Source of the DNA: Bacteroidales bacterium
Lineage (GTDB): Bacteria > Bacteroidota > Bacteroidia > Bacteroidales > F082
DNA length: 64,000 nt
Assembly (NCBI GenBank): GCA_024400455.1
Contig: JAKSMU010000001.1
Location: 186,001 to 250,000 of the forward strand
Direction: 5' to 3'
Both the position numbers and the translations under genes were made by a program. The notes under the pieces were generated by a model that saw only the letters and a list, made by a program, of their open reading frames with translations, was not told where the DNA came from and did not search any database. Below, piece after piece: positions 25,204 through 34,510 of this stretch (its first letter is position 1; each line of letters begins with the position of its first letter).

Positions 25204-26174
25204 AGTTAAGCGTAGTCACAACCATGTATAATTCGGCGCAGTATTTGCCGAAATGCATCAACTCTTTGCTGGACCAAGATATTGCGTTGGATGAGTATGA
25301 AATCATTTTAGTGAATGACGGAAGCCCCGATGACAGTAAGGCGATTGCTGATGACTATGCCCGGCAATTCGGAAACATCAAGGTTTTGAGCCATGCCAAT
25401 AAAGGTTTGGCAGGTGCCCGTAATACAGGCTTAAGTGCCGCAAAAGGCAAGTATTTGCGTTTCGTCGATCCTGATGACTATGTCGAACCAAATACTTTTT
25501 CATCATTGCTTGAACAGATGGAGAAGGAAAATCTCGATATGCTTAGGTTCGATTATCGGATGGTGAATGAGTCGTATTGTATTGTCGATAAGCCGAAGGG
25601 CGTCAAATGGATTGATTATTCGTCATGCATAATGGATGGAGAGTCGTTCTTGTACGACAGGTTGGGATTCGGGTGTTTTGTGTGGACGTTTGTTTATCGT
25701 TTGTCTTTTTTGCAGGAAACGGGCATCCCGTTTGTTGAGGGGGCTTATTTTGATGATACAAATTGGCTGCCGAAAGTGTTGCGTAGGGCAAAGTCGGTAA
25801 ATAGCACAAGCAAGGTCGCATATTACTATTATCAACGTCAAGGTTCCTTGTTGAATACAGTCTCAGAAGCCTCAAGGAAGGCTAAGGAGAAAGGCCAAAT
25901 TCAATTGATTGGCAATTTGAAAACAAACTATGATCAGGAAACGTCGCAAAAAGTGAGGCAATGGTACCGTTCTATGATTTCTTCTTGCGCGTTTTCCATG
26001 CTGATGTCGTCGCCTGCTGATAAATGGAATGATACTTTGGTCAAGATGAAGAGAATGAATTTGCTGCCGTTTCGTATCCATAAGACGACCCCAAAGGTTC
26101 GGCTGAAATTGATGATTGTTAATGCGTTTCCGCATGTCTATGGTTTTGTGCGCAGGTTGAGAAAGAAAATATGA
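25197..26174 (+). CDS. GT2 glycosyltransferase
   Basis: A GT2 enzyme of 325 residues with LSVVTTMYNSAQYLPKCINS, VNDGSPDDS, NKGLAGARNTGL and FVDPDDYVEPN (the DXD site). It resembles EpsJ/WaaB-type capsular glycosyltransferases. The ATG at 25197 overlaps the end of the epimerase gene by seven bases, and the frame upstream of it has no further start of merit. Confidence 0.87.
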   Translation: MLKLSVVTTMYNSAQYLPKCINSLLDQDIALDEYEIILVNDGSPDDSKAIADDYARQFGNIKVLSHANKGLAGARNTGLSAAKGKYLRFVDPDDYVEPNTFSSLLEQMEKENLDMLRFDYRMVNESYCIVDKPKGVKWIDYSSCIMDGESFLYDRLGFGCFVWTFVYRLSFLQETGIPFVEGAYFDDTNWLPKVLRRAKSVNSTSKVAYYYYQRQGSLLNTVSEASRKAKEKGQIQLIGNLKTNYDQETSQKVRQWYRSMISSCAFSMLMSSPADKWNDTLVKMKRMNLLPFRIHKTTPKVRLKLMIVNAFPHVYGFVRRLRKKI

Positions 26175-26212
26175 GATGATGTAACGATTGTTTGTTTTAA
26201 AGTTGTGTGTAT

Positions 26213-26845
26213 ATGAAAGATTTTAAACTGATTCCTAAGATATGCCGCCGGATATATAGGGTAATCCAAAGAAAACGGCTGAAAGTTTCGGATTTCTCTA
26301 TTGTGACTAATACATGTATTGGAGGCGTGATTTATCATGAACTAGGACAGCGGTTTCTGTCACCAACGATAAATCTTACGATGGAAGATACTGATTTTTT
26401 CAAGTTCATCACGCATCTTGATGATTATCTATGCAAAGATTTAAGGTTTGTTTCTGGAATAGCGAACTATCCGACTGCTTACTTGGGAGATTTGTTGCTG
26501 TATTTCGTGCATTATAAGACTGAAGACGAAGCTCGGACTTCGTGGAATAACAGAAAAGGAAGAATCAATAAGGATAAGTTATACATCATTTGTTCGGATA
26601 GGCCATCTCAAAATCAATCTATTACACATGAGATGATGTTGTCGTTGAAAAATCTGAAATGCGCGAATAAGGTCATTTTTTCTACAAGACAGTATGATGA
26701 TATCGACTATATCGTTCATTTGCCTAAGGATGAGAATGGAGATTACGTAAAAATATACATGATGGATAAGTATCCCATTACTAAGTTTTGGAAATGGGAG
26801 ATGAAATGGGATTATGTGAAGTGGTTGAATGAAGGGAGGATATAA
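26213..26845 (+). CDS. DUF1919 exopolysaccharide protein
   Basis: The 210-residue protein matches the DUF1919 family, which is found in exopolysaccharide clusters. Visible blocks are FSIVTNTCIGGVIYHELG, the TINLTMEDTDFFKFI stretch, WNNRKGRIN, and a C-terminal segment ending YVKWLNEGRI. No reaction has been assigned with certainty. The ATG at 26213 is chosen over a GTG six bases upstream. The 69 bases after it contain a 17-codon frame (26849-26902) that looks like a fragment and is not counted as a gene. Confidence 0.75.
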   Translation: MKDFKLIPKICRRIYRVIQRKRLKVSDFSIVTNTCIGGVIYHELGQRFLSPTINLTMEDTDFFKFITHLDDYLCKDLRFVSGIANYPTAYLGDLLLYFVHYKTEDEARTSWNNRKGRINKDKLYIICSDRPSQNQSITHEMMLSLKNLKCANKVIFSTRQYDDIDYIVHLPKDENGDYVKIYMMDKYPITKFWKWEMKWDYVKWLNEGRI

Positions 26846-26914
26846 AGGATGAAAGTCCGGCAGGTTGCAAAGGACTTTTGGCGGAGAATATATAAGAATT
26901 GATTTTTATTTATT

Positions 26915-27634
26915 ATGATACCTAAAATAATCCATTATTGTTGGTTTGGTCGAAGCGAAATGCCGGAACTGGCTTTGAAATGTATTGCCTCATGGCGAAA
27001 ATACATGCCAGATTGGGAATATAAAATATGGAATGAAGACAGCTTTGATGTCAATTCTACCCCTTACACCAAAGAAGCATACGAAGCAAGAAAATTTGCT
27101 TTTGTAAGCGATTATGTGAGGTTAATAGCATTGTATGAGTATGGTGGTTTGTATATGGATGTTGATTTTGAAACATTTAAATCTTTTGATGATTTGCTGT
27201 TATTTGACGGATTTGCAGGATTTGAAGGAAGCAAAAGACATCCGGTGATGATGGGGGTGATAGCAAGTAGGGCTAATGGCTTTTGGGTGAAGGAAATGCT
27301 TGACGCTTATCAGAACCGTCATTTTATTAAAGAAGATGGTTCGTGCGATATGACTACCAATGTCCAGTTTATCACTTCCATCATGCAGAAAAACGGCTTT
27401 AAACAGAATGGGAAAGAACAGGATTACAAGGATTTGCATGTTTTTCCGGTGGATTATTTTTGCCCTCGCCAAACGACAGGGGAATATATAAGGACGGAGA
27501 ATACGTATTGTGATCATCTTGGTATGGGGTCGTGGAGTGCTGGCAATGGCGGCTGGAAATCGAAAGTGAGAGATTTGGTCGGTAAAAAGAATATGACTCG
27601 TTTGATAAAGCTAAAACGTAAACTTTTTGGATAA
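26915..27634 (+). CDS. GT32-like glycosyltransferase
   Basis: The 239-residue protein begins MIPKIIHYCWFGRSEMPELA and has FVSDYVRLIALYEYGGLYMD with the DVDFE metal site near residue 88. This is the signature of the sugar-binding DXD family (GT32, mannosyl- and related transferases). It is probably one of the transferases that build the repeat unit. The next gene starts 13 bases later. Confidence 0.87.
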   Translation: MIPKIIHYCWFGRSEMPELALKCIASWRKYMPDWEYKIWNEDSFDVNSTPYTKEAYEARKFAFVSDYVRLIALYEYGGLYMDVDFETFKSFDDLLLFDGFAGFEGSKRHPVMMGVIASRANGFWVKEMLDAYQNRHFIKEDGSCDMTTNVQFITSIMQKNGFKQNGKEQDYKDLHVFPVDYFCPRQTTGEYIRTENTYCDHLGMGSWSAGNGGWKSKVRDLVGKKNMTRLIKLKRKLFG

Positions 27635-27646
27635 ATATAATTAGGT

Positions 27647-29050
27647 ATGGTTCCGTTTTTTCCGAAAATAATAGCAAATAAAGGTTTAGTACTCTATGTG
27701 GTCAGCCTGTTGACTGTCAGTATAGCGTTCAATAGTTTCGCCATGCCTTTCATGTGGATGCTGTTGGGCGTTGCAGAAGTCTCTTTGTTTTTCGTTTTGG
27801 CACCTAAACTTTCCAAGGAGTGGCAAAGCAAGTCGGTGAAGGATTTCACCCGCAATCTGTTTTGGATTGCTGTGTTGTTGCGAGTTGTGTGGGTGGTGTT
27901 CTCTTATTATTTCTATTTATCCCAAACAGGGCAACCTTTTGAATACGGTTCTGCAGATGCTATTGGTTATCACGATGAAGCAGATTGGTTGGCTTATGAA
28001 AACTGGAACTATATATGGGATTTTCTTTTTGCAAGTCGCTCAAGTTATTCTGATTCTGGCTATCCATTCTATTTGACGGTTCTATATAAGATTTTTGGGC
28101 ACAACATAATGTTAGCCCGATTGCTGAAAACAGTATATAGCGCATTTACATGTGTGTTGCTGTATAAATTGGCTTCACGTACCATTAACGAACAGGTTGG
28201 TCGCATGGTGGGCGTAATGGCCATGTTGATGCCAAACTTAATCATCTATTGTGGCTTGCATTTGAAAGAAACGGAAATGTTGTTGCTTGTTGTTGCTTTT
28301 TTGGAAAGAACGGATTTTGTTTTGCGTTCTCGGAAGATCACTATCTGGAATATTTTGTGTCCACTTTTATTGGCGACGGCCATGTTCACATTCCGAACAG
28401 TTTTAGGCGCATTGGCTTTGTTCTCTTTTATCACAGCATTGGTGTTTAGCCCGAATCGTGTCATGAAAAAAGAAAGAAAAGCCGTGGTTGCTGTATGGGT
28501 AGTGTTGGCAATTGTGGTTTTGGCTGGAGGAACGATTATGACCGAAGTCGAATCCGTATGGCAGGGACGTGGCGAAAATCAAAATGCTAAGCGGATGGAA
28601 CAGACCTTGCGTGGTAACCAATGGGCAAAATATGCAACTGGTACGGTTATGGCGCCTATGATTTTTGTATTGCCTTTTTCAACTATGGTTGATACGGGAC
28701 AAGAAAACCAGATGGTGTTGCATGGTGGTAATTATGTCCGTAATTTTATGGGCGTTTTCGTGCTGATAACCTTGTATGTGGTTTTGTTTAAGAAGAAAAA
28801 CTGGCGAGATTTTTCGTTGGTGGGTTCGTTCGTCATCGGGTATTTGGGCATAATATCCACTACGGGTTTTGCCAATTCGGAGCGATTCCTTCTGCCAGGC
28901 CTGCCATGTCTGATAATCATGTGGGCCTATGGTGTTTCGGAACTGACTCCGAAAAGTATCAAGTTCGTGAAATATTGGTATGTCATTGTCCTAATTATGG
29001 AAATCGGGTGGGCTTACTTTAAGATTGGTAGTAGAGGACTGCTTGGTTGA
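27647..29050 (+). CDS. Polytopic membrane protein, GT39-like or polymerase candidate
   Basis: This 467-residue protein has about ten to twelve hydrophobic segments. The loop after the third segment holds GYHDEADWLAYENWN, similar in position to the acidic loop of GT39/ArnT-type lipid-linked glycosyltransferases. FRTVLGALALF and NSERFLLPGLPCL lie in later segments. It is the only protein in the locus with the topology expected of either a polyprenyl-linked glycosyltransferase or a Wzy-type polymerase, and I cannot decide between them. Confidence 0.6.
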   Translation: MVPFFPKIIANKGLVLYVVSLLTVSIAFNSFAMPFMWMLLGVAEVSLFFVLAPKLSKEWQSKSVKDFTRNLFWIAVLLRVVWVVFSYYFYLSQTGQPFEYGSADAIGYHDEADWLAYENWNYIWDFLFASRSSYSDSGYPFYLTVLYKIFGHNIMLARLLKTVYSAFTCVLLYKLASRTINEQVGRMVGVMAMLMPNLIIYCGLHLKETEMLLLVVAFLERTDFVLRSRKITIWNILCPLLLATAMFTFRTVLGALALFSFITALVFSPNRVMKKERKAVVAVWVVLAIVVLAGGTIMTEVESVWQGRGENQNAKRMEQTLRGNQWAKYATGTVMAPMIFVLPFSTMVDTGQENQMVLHGGNYVRNFMGVFVLITLYVVLFKKKNWRDFSLVGSFVIGYLGIISTTGFANSERFLLPGLPCLIIMWAYGVSELTPKSIKFVKYWYVIVLIMEIGWAYFKIGSRGLLG

Positions 29051-29088
29051 TTTAGAGGCAAGATGGAGACTCTTGAAAAGAGAAAATT

Positions 29089-30093
29089 ATGAAGAAAATA
29101 CTTTTTATTACGAATTATAATCCCAGCGGAGGTGGCATTTCCTGCCAAGTGGATTTGTTGCGGAAATGCTTGGATGAAGAGCATGTGGAAACATCTATCT
29201 TCAGTACGAAAGGCAATGTGTGGCATCGTTTGAAAGCATATTTCAAACTTAAACGGATTGGTAAAAACTTCGATGTGTTTCATATACATGTATGTTCTGG
29301 TTTCGGCTTTTTACCAGCGGTGTTTGGTGTCCGGGTCGGAAGAAAATTGGTGAAACGCATCGTTTTAACCTATCATGGTGGAGGTGCTGGGCGTTTTTTT
29401 GATAAACATCCTCGTTTGGTGAGGCATTTCCTTTTGCGGACAGATGTCAATATTGTGCTTTCCGGTTTTATTGCAAAAGTGTTTGAAAAGCATGATATTC
29501 CGTATGAGATTATTCCGAATGTGATTGAACTTGATGAATCCAAGTTCCGTCAAAGAGAAGTGATTCGGCCTTCGTTTATTAGTATTCGCTCATTTACACC
29601 GACATACAATATAGAGTGTACTTTGCGGGCGTTTCAACGTGTGAAACAGCAACTGCCTGATGCGACATTGACTTTGTTGGGCAATGGTCCGCTTCGGGAA
29701 GATTTGAAAGAATTTGTTAGAAGTAATGATATAAAAGATGTTTCATTTGTGGGTGTTGTCCCTAATGAAAGAATATATGATTATTTGGATAAGACTGATG
29801 TGATGCTTTCTTCACCACGGATTGACAATATGCCAGTCTCAATTCTTGAAGGCATGAATGCAGGATTGCTGGTGATATCAAGCCGTGTGGGAGGCGTGCC
29901 TTATATGATTGAGGACGGACAAAACGGATTGCTGTTTGACTCGGACGACGATAAAGAGATGGCTGAGAAAATGATGGAGGCTGTCGTAAATGAAGAACAA
30001 TCGAAGGAGATGATACGGAAAGCCAATGAGTGTGTGAAGGATTATTCTTGGGAAAATATCAAAGATAGATTGTTTGAAATATATAATCATTAG
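29089..30093 (+). CDS. GT4 glycosyltransferase
   Basis: This GT-B enzyme of 334 residues has NPSGGGISCQVDLL at the N-terminus, VFHIHVCSGFGF near 63, LTYHGGGAGRF near 93 and the C-terminal SSPRIDNMPVSILEGMNAG motif near 245. These are typical of GT4. It sits 38 bases after the membrane protein gene and two bases before the PaaK-like gene. Confidence 0.87.
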   Translation: MKKILFITNYNPSGGGISCQVDLLRKCLDEEHVETSIFSTKGNVWHRLKAYFKLKRIGKNFDVFHIHVCSGFGFLPAVFGVRVGRKLVKRIVLTYHGGGAGRFFDKHPRLVRHFLLRTDVNIVLSGFIAKVFEKHDIPYEIIPNVIELDESKFRQREVIRPSFISIRSFTPTYNIECTLRAFQRVKQQLPDATLTLLGNGPLREDLKEFVRSNDIKDVSFVGVVPNERIYDYLDKTDVMLSSPRIDNMPVSILEGMNAGLLVISSRVGGVPYMIEDGQNGLLFDSDDDKEMAEKMMEAVVNEEQSKEMIRKANECVKDYSWENIKDRLFEIYNH

Positions 30094-30095
30094 TT

Positions 30096-31409
30096 ATGTC
30101 AAAATTAAAAGAATCGTTTATTCTGAATGTTGCCTTCCCTTTGGCCGATAAGCTGATGGGGACGTGTGCCATGAAATGGTATCGTCAGATTTGCAAGATG
30201 AACACTTGGAGTAGGGACGAAATTTCCAATTGGCAAAACAGTCAACTTCAGGCTTTTGTGAAACACGCATATAATCATACGGTTTATTATAAGCGAGTGT
30301 TTGATGAACTGGGATTGAAACCTGAAAACATCAGATGTGCTGAGGATTTGAAGCAACTTCCTTTTATCAATAAAGATGTTGTTTGCGAGCATTTTGATGA
30401 AATTGTTCCTGATAATTTGAAACAGTATAGATTTAGAAAGTCAAGAACGGGAGGAACTACGGGTGAGCCAATGTATTATTATTGTGATGAAAATACTTGG
30501 GGCTATGTGACGGCAAACAAGATCTTTTCATGGAAAACGACAGGATATCATTATGGAGATGCGTTTGTGGCTTTGGGGAGTGCATCGTTGTTCCCTGAAA
30601 AGCGCAATAGGGTTCGTGAGCTATATGATAAATTGCGCAATGAGCATGGCTTGAATGGAATGAACCTTTCTGACGAAGTGTGTAAAAAATATGTCAACTA
30701 TATCTGCGAAAAGCATATAAAGTATATCTATGGTTATGCAGCTTCAGTATATTTGTTGTCAAAATATGTTGCAGAAAACAATATTGACATGACGTTTGTT
30801 GAGGCAGTTTTTACAACATCAGAAAAATTAACGGCTGAATACCGTCAATTGATTGAAAAAACATATAAATGCCGAGTAATGGATTGCTATGGTGCGAAAG
30901 ATGCGGGCATTACGGCTTTTGAGATAGAAAGAGGATGTTTTAATATAGGATACAACGTTATTGCCGAGACTATTAATAATATAGATAAAAATACGGGGAC
31001 GTTGCTTACTACAAATTTTCTGAATTATTCATTTCCTATGATTAGATATGATTTTGGAGATGAAGCATCGTTGTCGGAAAATGATTCGTTCAATGGACAG
31101 ATTATTACCGAGGTGGTAGGTCGGTCTTCTGATGTGATGAGATTGGAGAATGGCAGGAATGTAACAGGTCCTGGTTTTACAATTTTAATGAAACCATATG
31201 ATATTGTTGCTTATGAGGCTAAAAAACTTGGGAAACTGTCTGTGGAATTGCGGATTCAGCCTGACAAAGAAAAGTATTCAAAAGAACAGGAACAGGCTAT
31301 TATATCAAAATTTCATCAATATATTGGCGACGATTGTAACTTGAGCGTTGTTTACGTCGATCATTTCGAACCGTTGAAGAATGGTAAAAGAAGGTATTTT
31401 ATGAATTGA
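30096..31409 (+). CDS. PaaK/CapK-like adenylate-forming enzyme
   Basis: The 437-residue protein belongs to the phenylacetate-CoA ligase-like group often found in capsule loci (CapK). SRTGGTTGEPMYYY near residue 116 is the phosphate-binding loop, MDCYGAKDAG near 263 is the adenylate site, and IRYDFGDEA near 308 holds the ribose-binding aspartate. It would activate a carboxylic acid as an adenylate. The hexapeptide acyltransferase three bases downstream may receive the acyl group. The acid is unknown. Confidence 0.82.
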   Translation: MSKLKESFILNVAFPLADKLMGTCAMKWYRQICKMNTWSRDEISNWQNSQLQAFVKHAYNHTVYYKRVFDELGLKPENIRCAEDLKQLPFINKDVVCEHFDEIVPDNLKQYRFRKSRTGGTTGEPMYYYCDENTWGYVTANKIFSWKTTGYHYGDAFVALGSASLFPEKRNRVRELYDKLRNEHGLNGMNLSDEVCKKYVNYICEKHIKYIYGYAASVYLLSKYVAENNIDMTFVEAVFTTSEKLTAEYRQLIEKTYKCRVMDCYGAKDAGITAFEIERGCFNIGYNVIAETINNIDKNTGTLLTTNFLNYSFPMIRYDFGDEASLSENDSFNGQIITEVVGRSSDVMRLENGRNVTGPGFTILMKPYDIVAYEAKKLGKLSVELRIQPDKEKYSKEQEQAIISKFHQYIGDDCNLSVVYVDHFEPLKNGKRRYFMN

Positions 31410-31412
31410 ATT

Positions 31413-31898
31413 ATGGCAAACAATCATCGAACAGTAAAAAACGTGACGCAAGGCGTCATGAACAGGATATTCGCTTTTTTTGCGAGACACCTGTTCCCCG
31501 CCCAACTTCGTATGCCTTTCTATAAAGCTATGGGCGTGAAAGTAGGGAAGAGGTCAAAGATAGCGGCAACCGTTGAAATCGATATGTCGGCTCCAGAACT
31601 GATTGCCATCGGTAAAAACGTTTGGGTGACCCGTGGCGTGATGCTCCTTTGTCACCAGCGTGATTTGTCGTTCTATGAAGTCGGGAAACCCGTAATGGAT
31701 TGCCCTTTGAAATTCGCACCTATAAATATTAAGGATGGAGTTCATGTCGGCATCGGTTCCATCATCATGCCGGGTGTCACGATAGGCGAAGGTGCTGTGA
31801 TTGGTGCCGGTTCGGTCGTTACACGCGATATTCCGCCTTATTGTGTGGCAGTGGGCGCGCCAGCAAAGGTTATTAAGACATTTCAACCAAAAGAATAA
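31413..31898 (+). CDS. Hexapeptide-repeat acyltransferase
   Basis: The 161-residue left-handed beta-helix protein has PFYKAMGVKVGKRSKI, INIKDGVHVGIGSIIMPGVT and GAVIGAGSVVTRDIPPY...VGAPAKVI, as in WcaF- or LacA-type O-acyltransferases. An N-terminal HHR-like charged stretch precedes the fold. Its position right behind a PaaK-like gene suggests a coupled acylation of the glycan. Acetyl-CoA is the default donor for the family. Confidence 0.85.
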   Translation: MANNHRTVKNVTQGVMNRIFAFFARHLFPAQLRMPFYKAMGVKVGKRSKIAATVEIDMSAPELIAIGKNVWVTRGVMLLCHQRDLSFYEVGKPVMDCPLKFAPINIKDGVHVGIGSIIMPGVTIGEGAVIGAGSVVTRDIPPYCVAVGAPAKVIKTFQPKE

Positions 31899-31904
31899 AT
31901 AGTT

Positions 31905-32915
31905 ATGCGTATTTGGATTGACGTTACCAATACTCCTCATGTCAATGTGCTGATGCCGATTTACAAGCATCTGAAAGAACAAGGACATGAACTGATCATT
32001 ACCGCACGCGATTTTTCGGAGACGGTTCCGCTGCTCCGCCAAAATGGCATCGAGCCAATCGTGTACGGCTCGCATCATGGCAAGAACAAGATTAGGAAGT
32101 CTCTTGGCATGGTCGGAAGAATTTTTAAGCTTGTTTTTGGAATCCCAAAGTTTGACCTCGCTTTTTCGCTTGGCGGGATTTATACATCGGTGATTTCAAC
32201 GCTTCGGAGAAAGAAATCCATTTCGTTTTCTGATAACGATTTCTCCACGCATAAGTTCCTGACTTATATGCTGAGCGACTATTTTATCTTCCCAAAATAT
32301 CTGAAATATCAGGAAGTCCAGAAAAAGTTCAAGATAAAAGACAGTCAGATAAAGACTTTTGACGGGTTCAAGGAGGACATTTATATTGCGGATTATAAGG
32401 TTGATGAACATTTCCTGGAAAAGCTGCCTTTCAATGATTTTATCACAATTCGTCCTGAAAATCTGAAGGCGGCCTACGTGCCAAAAGATGCAACGACAAT
32501 CGTCCCTCAGCTTTTTGAAATATTCAAGGATGAGAACATCCTTTTCCTGCCAAGGTATGAGTCGGAAAAGAAATTTGCTGAAGGATATAAGAACATCTGG
32601 TATCCAGAGAAGCCACTTGTCGGGCTTGATGTCTGTTATTATACCAAGGCAATGCTTACGGGTGCAGGTACTTTTGCCCGAGAGGCTGCTTTGCTGGGTG
32701 TACCGGCGGTCAGTTTCTTCCCGCGTAATGAATTTCTGGCCGTGGATGTCGTCCTTCAAGAGCAAGGAAAGGAGTTTAAGTCAAGAAATCCGCAGGAAAT
32801 CAAGAATTATGTTGAAACAGCCAAGCGTTCAGAAGCTTCATTAGAAAGAAGCAAGGAAGTCCTGAAGGAAGTGCTTGGCATTTTTGATGAAATCATTGAC
32901 GAAGTTGAGAAATAA
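31905..32915 (+). CDS. DUF354 protein, GT-B-like
   Basis: The 336-residue protein begins RIWIDVTNTPHVNVLMPIY and matches DUF354, a family with a two-Rossmann GT-B-like fold related to UDP-GlcNAc 2-epimerase. Later blocks are FDLAFSLGG, IRPENLKAAY near 184 and TGAGTFAREAALLGVPAVSF near 250, equivalent to the nucleotide-binding half. It lies six bases before the 2-epimerase gene. Its reaction is not established, to my knowledge. Confidence 0.83.
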   Translation: MRIWIDVTNTPHVNVLMPIYKHLKEQGHELIITARDFSETVPLLRQNGIEPIVYGSHHGKNKIRKSLGMVGRIFKLVFGIPKFDLAFSLGGIYTSVISTLRRKKSISFSDNDFSTHKFLTYMLSDYFIFPKYLKYQEVQKKFKIKDSQIKTFDGFKEDIYIADYKVDEHFLEKLPFNDFITIRPENLKAAYVPKDATTIVPQLFEIFKDENILFLPRYESEKKFAEGYKNIWYPEKPLVGLDVCYYTKAMLTGAGTFAREAALLGVPAVSFFPRNEFLAVDVVLQEQGKEFKSRNPQEIKNYVETAKRSEASLERSKEVLKEVLGIFDEIIDEVEK

Positions 32916-32921
32916 TAAATC

Positions 32922-34097
32922 ATGCAACATATCACTCTCATAGCGGGCGCACGCCCGAATTTCATGAAGATTGCCCCGTTGATTCATGCCATACAGAAGG
33001 CGCAAAGCGAAGGGAAAAACATTCAGTATCGTCTGGTCCATACGGGGCAGCACTACGACAAGAACATGTCCGATACTTTTTTTGAGGAATTGGGCATCCC
33101 GCAACCTGATGTGAATCTCGGCTGTGGCGGCGGAACGCAGGCCGAACAGACCGCTCATATCATGGTGGAGTTTGAGAAGGAATTGCTGGCGCATCCGACG
33201 GATTTGGTCCTCGTGGTGGGTGATGTCACTTCCACCATGGCTTGTTCCATTGTGGCCAAGAAACTCAACACCAAGGTGGCGCATGTGGAAGCTGGTATCC
33301 GCTCTTGGGACCTATCCATGCCTGAAGAAATCAACCGCATGGTGACGGATTCGCTGGCCGATTATATGTTCACTACCAGCAATGTAGCTGATAGGAATCT
33401 GCTTCGTGCCGGTGCAGTGTTGGGAGAAGAATCAAACCTTTCTGCCGATGCCTTGGCCGAGGATAAGTATGCCTTCCAGCGTGTGCCTCAAAGGATCTTC
33501 CGCGTGGGCAACGTGATGATTGACACTTTGCTGAAAAACCGTCCGCGTTTCCGTAAGACCGAACTTTGGGACGAACTGCAATTGCGCGAACGTGAATATA
33601 TCATCATGACCATGCATCGCCCCGCCAATGTGGATGAGGAAAACCATTTGCGCCAACTGATGGAGCAAATCATCACGAATGTGTATGGCCTGCCCATAGT
33701 TTTCCCGATTCATCCGCGCACGGCTAAGATTTTCTATAACCTTTGGGGCGATGAGGAACAACTGAAACAGCGTTTCCCGAATTTGCATATCGTTGAACCA
33801 TTGGGCTATCTGGAGTTCAACTATCTGGTGGAACGTGCCAAGGCAGTGGTGACGGACAGTGGTGGCATCACCGAAGAGACCACGGTGATGGGCGTGCCGT
33901 GCATCACGCTTCGCGATAACACCGAACGCCCGGAGACTTGTACCATAGGTACCAACGAACTCATCGGCACCAAGCCCGAAGCCATCAAGCCAGCTTTGGA
34001 TATGCTCTTTGCGGGTCAATGGAAAAAAGGTGCCATTCCTGAACTTTGGGATGGACACGCTGCGGAGCGGATTGTGGAGATATTGGAAGGTTTGTAA
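32922..34097 (+). CDS. wecB: UDP-N-acetylglucosamine 2-epimerase (WecB/WbpI-like)
   Basis: The 391-residue protein has the 2-epimerase motifs GARPNFMKIAPL, HTGQHYDKNMS, HVEAGIRSWD, MPEEINRMVTD, TMHRPANVD and TDSGGITEETTVMGVPC. WecB converts UDP-GlcNAc to UDP-ManNAc. The related WbpI acts on UDP-2,3-diacetamido-glucuronate, the product expected from the wbpD/wbpE-like genes at the left end. Sequence alone does not separate these roles. An insert near residues 165-180 (GEESNLSADALAED) is a little longer than in E. coli WecB. It ends the long plus-strand run before the hip operon. Confidence 0.88.
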   Translation: MQHITLIAGARPNFMKIAPLIHAIQKAQSEGKNIQYRLVHTGQHYDKNMSDTFFEELGIPQPDVNLGCGGGTQAEQTAHIMVEFEKELLAHPTDLVLVVGDVTSTMACSIVAKKLNTKVAHVEAGIRSWDLSMPEEINRMVTDSLADYMFTTSNVADRNLLRAGAVLGEESNLSADALAEDKYAFQRVPQRIFRVGNVMIDTLLKNRPRFRKTELWDELQLREREYIIMTMHRPANVDEENHLRQLMEQIITNVYGLPIVFPIHPRTAKIFYNLWGDEEQLKQRFPNLHIVEPLGYLEFNYLVERAKAVVTDSGGITEETTVMGVPCITLRDNTERPETCTIGTNELIGTKPEAIKPALDMLFAGQWKKGAIPELWDGHAAERIVEILEGL

Positions 34098-34151
34098 TAA
34101 GTGAAAGAACGATTTTAATAGAAAATATATTGTTTTTTATCGCGAAAATGC

Positions 34152-34180
34152 TTGTATAACAGAAAATATATTTATCTTTG
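34152..34180 (+). promoter_or_regulatory. hipBA promoter and probable operator
   Basis: TTG at 34152-34154 and TATCTTTG at 34173-34180 are separated by 18 bases, a good Bacteroidota -33/-7 pair, and the start codon follows 15 bases later. AGAAAATATATT occurs twice (about 34121 and 34161), and GCGAAAAT-type words occur at 34142 and 34180. These flanking direct repeats are candidates for HipB binding. Confidence 0.72.
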
Positions 34181-34195
34181 CGAAAAATTTCAGAT

Positions 34196-34510
34196 ATGGT
34201 TGATGCAAATGAATTGTCGGGACCTGATTGGGTGAAACTTCTTGGCTGCCGTTTCCGTGCCTATCGGATGGCATCACGCCAGACGCAGCAGGAAGTGGCT
34301 GTCAAATCGGGTGTGACAGTTCAGACTATCAGGAAGTTTGAGCAAGGAAAGGCCGATAATATCACGATGACCAATTTCATCGCCTTGATGAAGACTATCG
34401 GCATGGTTGATAATATTGAAGCGATGTTACCGGAAATACCCTTGTCGCCCTATCTGATTGATGAACTAACGGGGAACAAAAAACAAAGAGTCAGACATAA
34501 AAAGCAATGA
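34196..34510 (+). CDS. hipB: HipB-like antitoxin, XRE-type regulator
   Basis: The 104-residue protein has an XRE helix-turn-helix in its first 75 residues: SRQTQQEVAVKSGVTVQTIR and KFEQGKADNITMTNFIALM. The tail is basic (KKQRVRHKK). It overlaps hipA by four bases, the classical antitoxin-toxin order. HipB-type proteins bind the toxin kinase and repress their own operon. The ATG at 34196 is chosen because the promoter -7 word ends at 34180, which rules out the TTG at 34178. Confidence 0.85.
   Translation: MVDANELSGPDWVKLLGCRFRAYRMASRQTQQEVAVKSGVTVQTIRKFEQGKADNITMTNFIALMKTIGMVDNIEAMLPEIPLSPYLIDELTGNKKQRVRHKKQ

Noticed and set aside
26849..26902. 17-codon frame between the DUF1919 and GT32 genes
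   Set aside because: Too short to support; possibly a fragment of a lost gene start.
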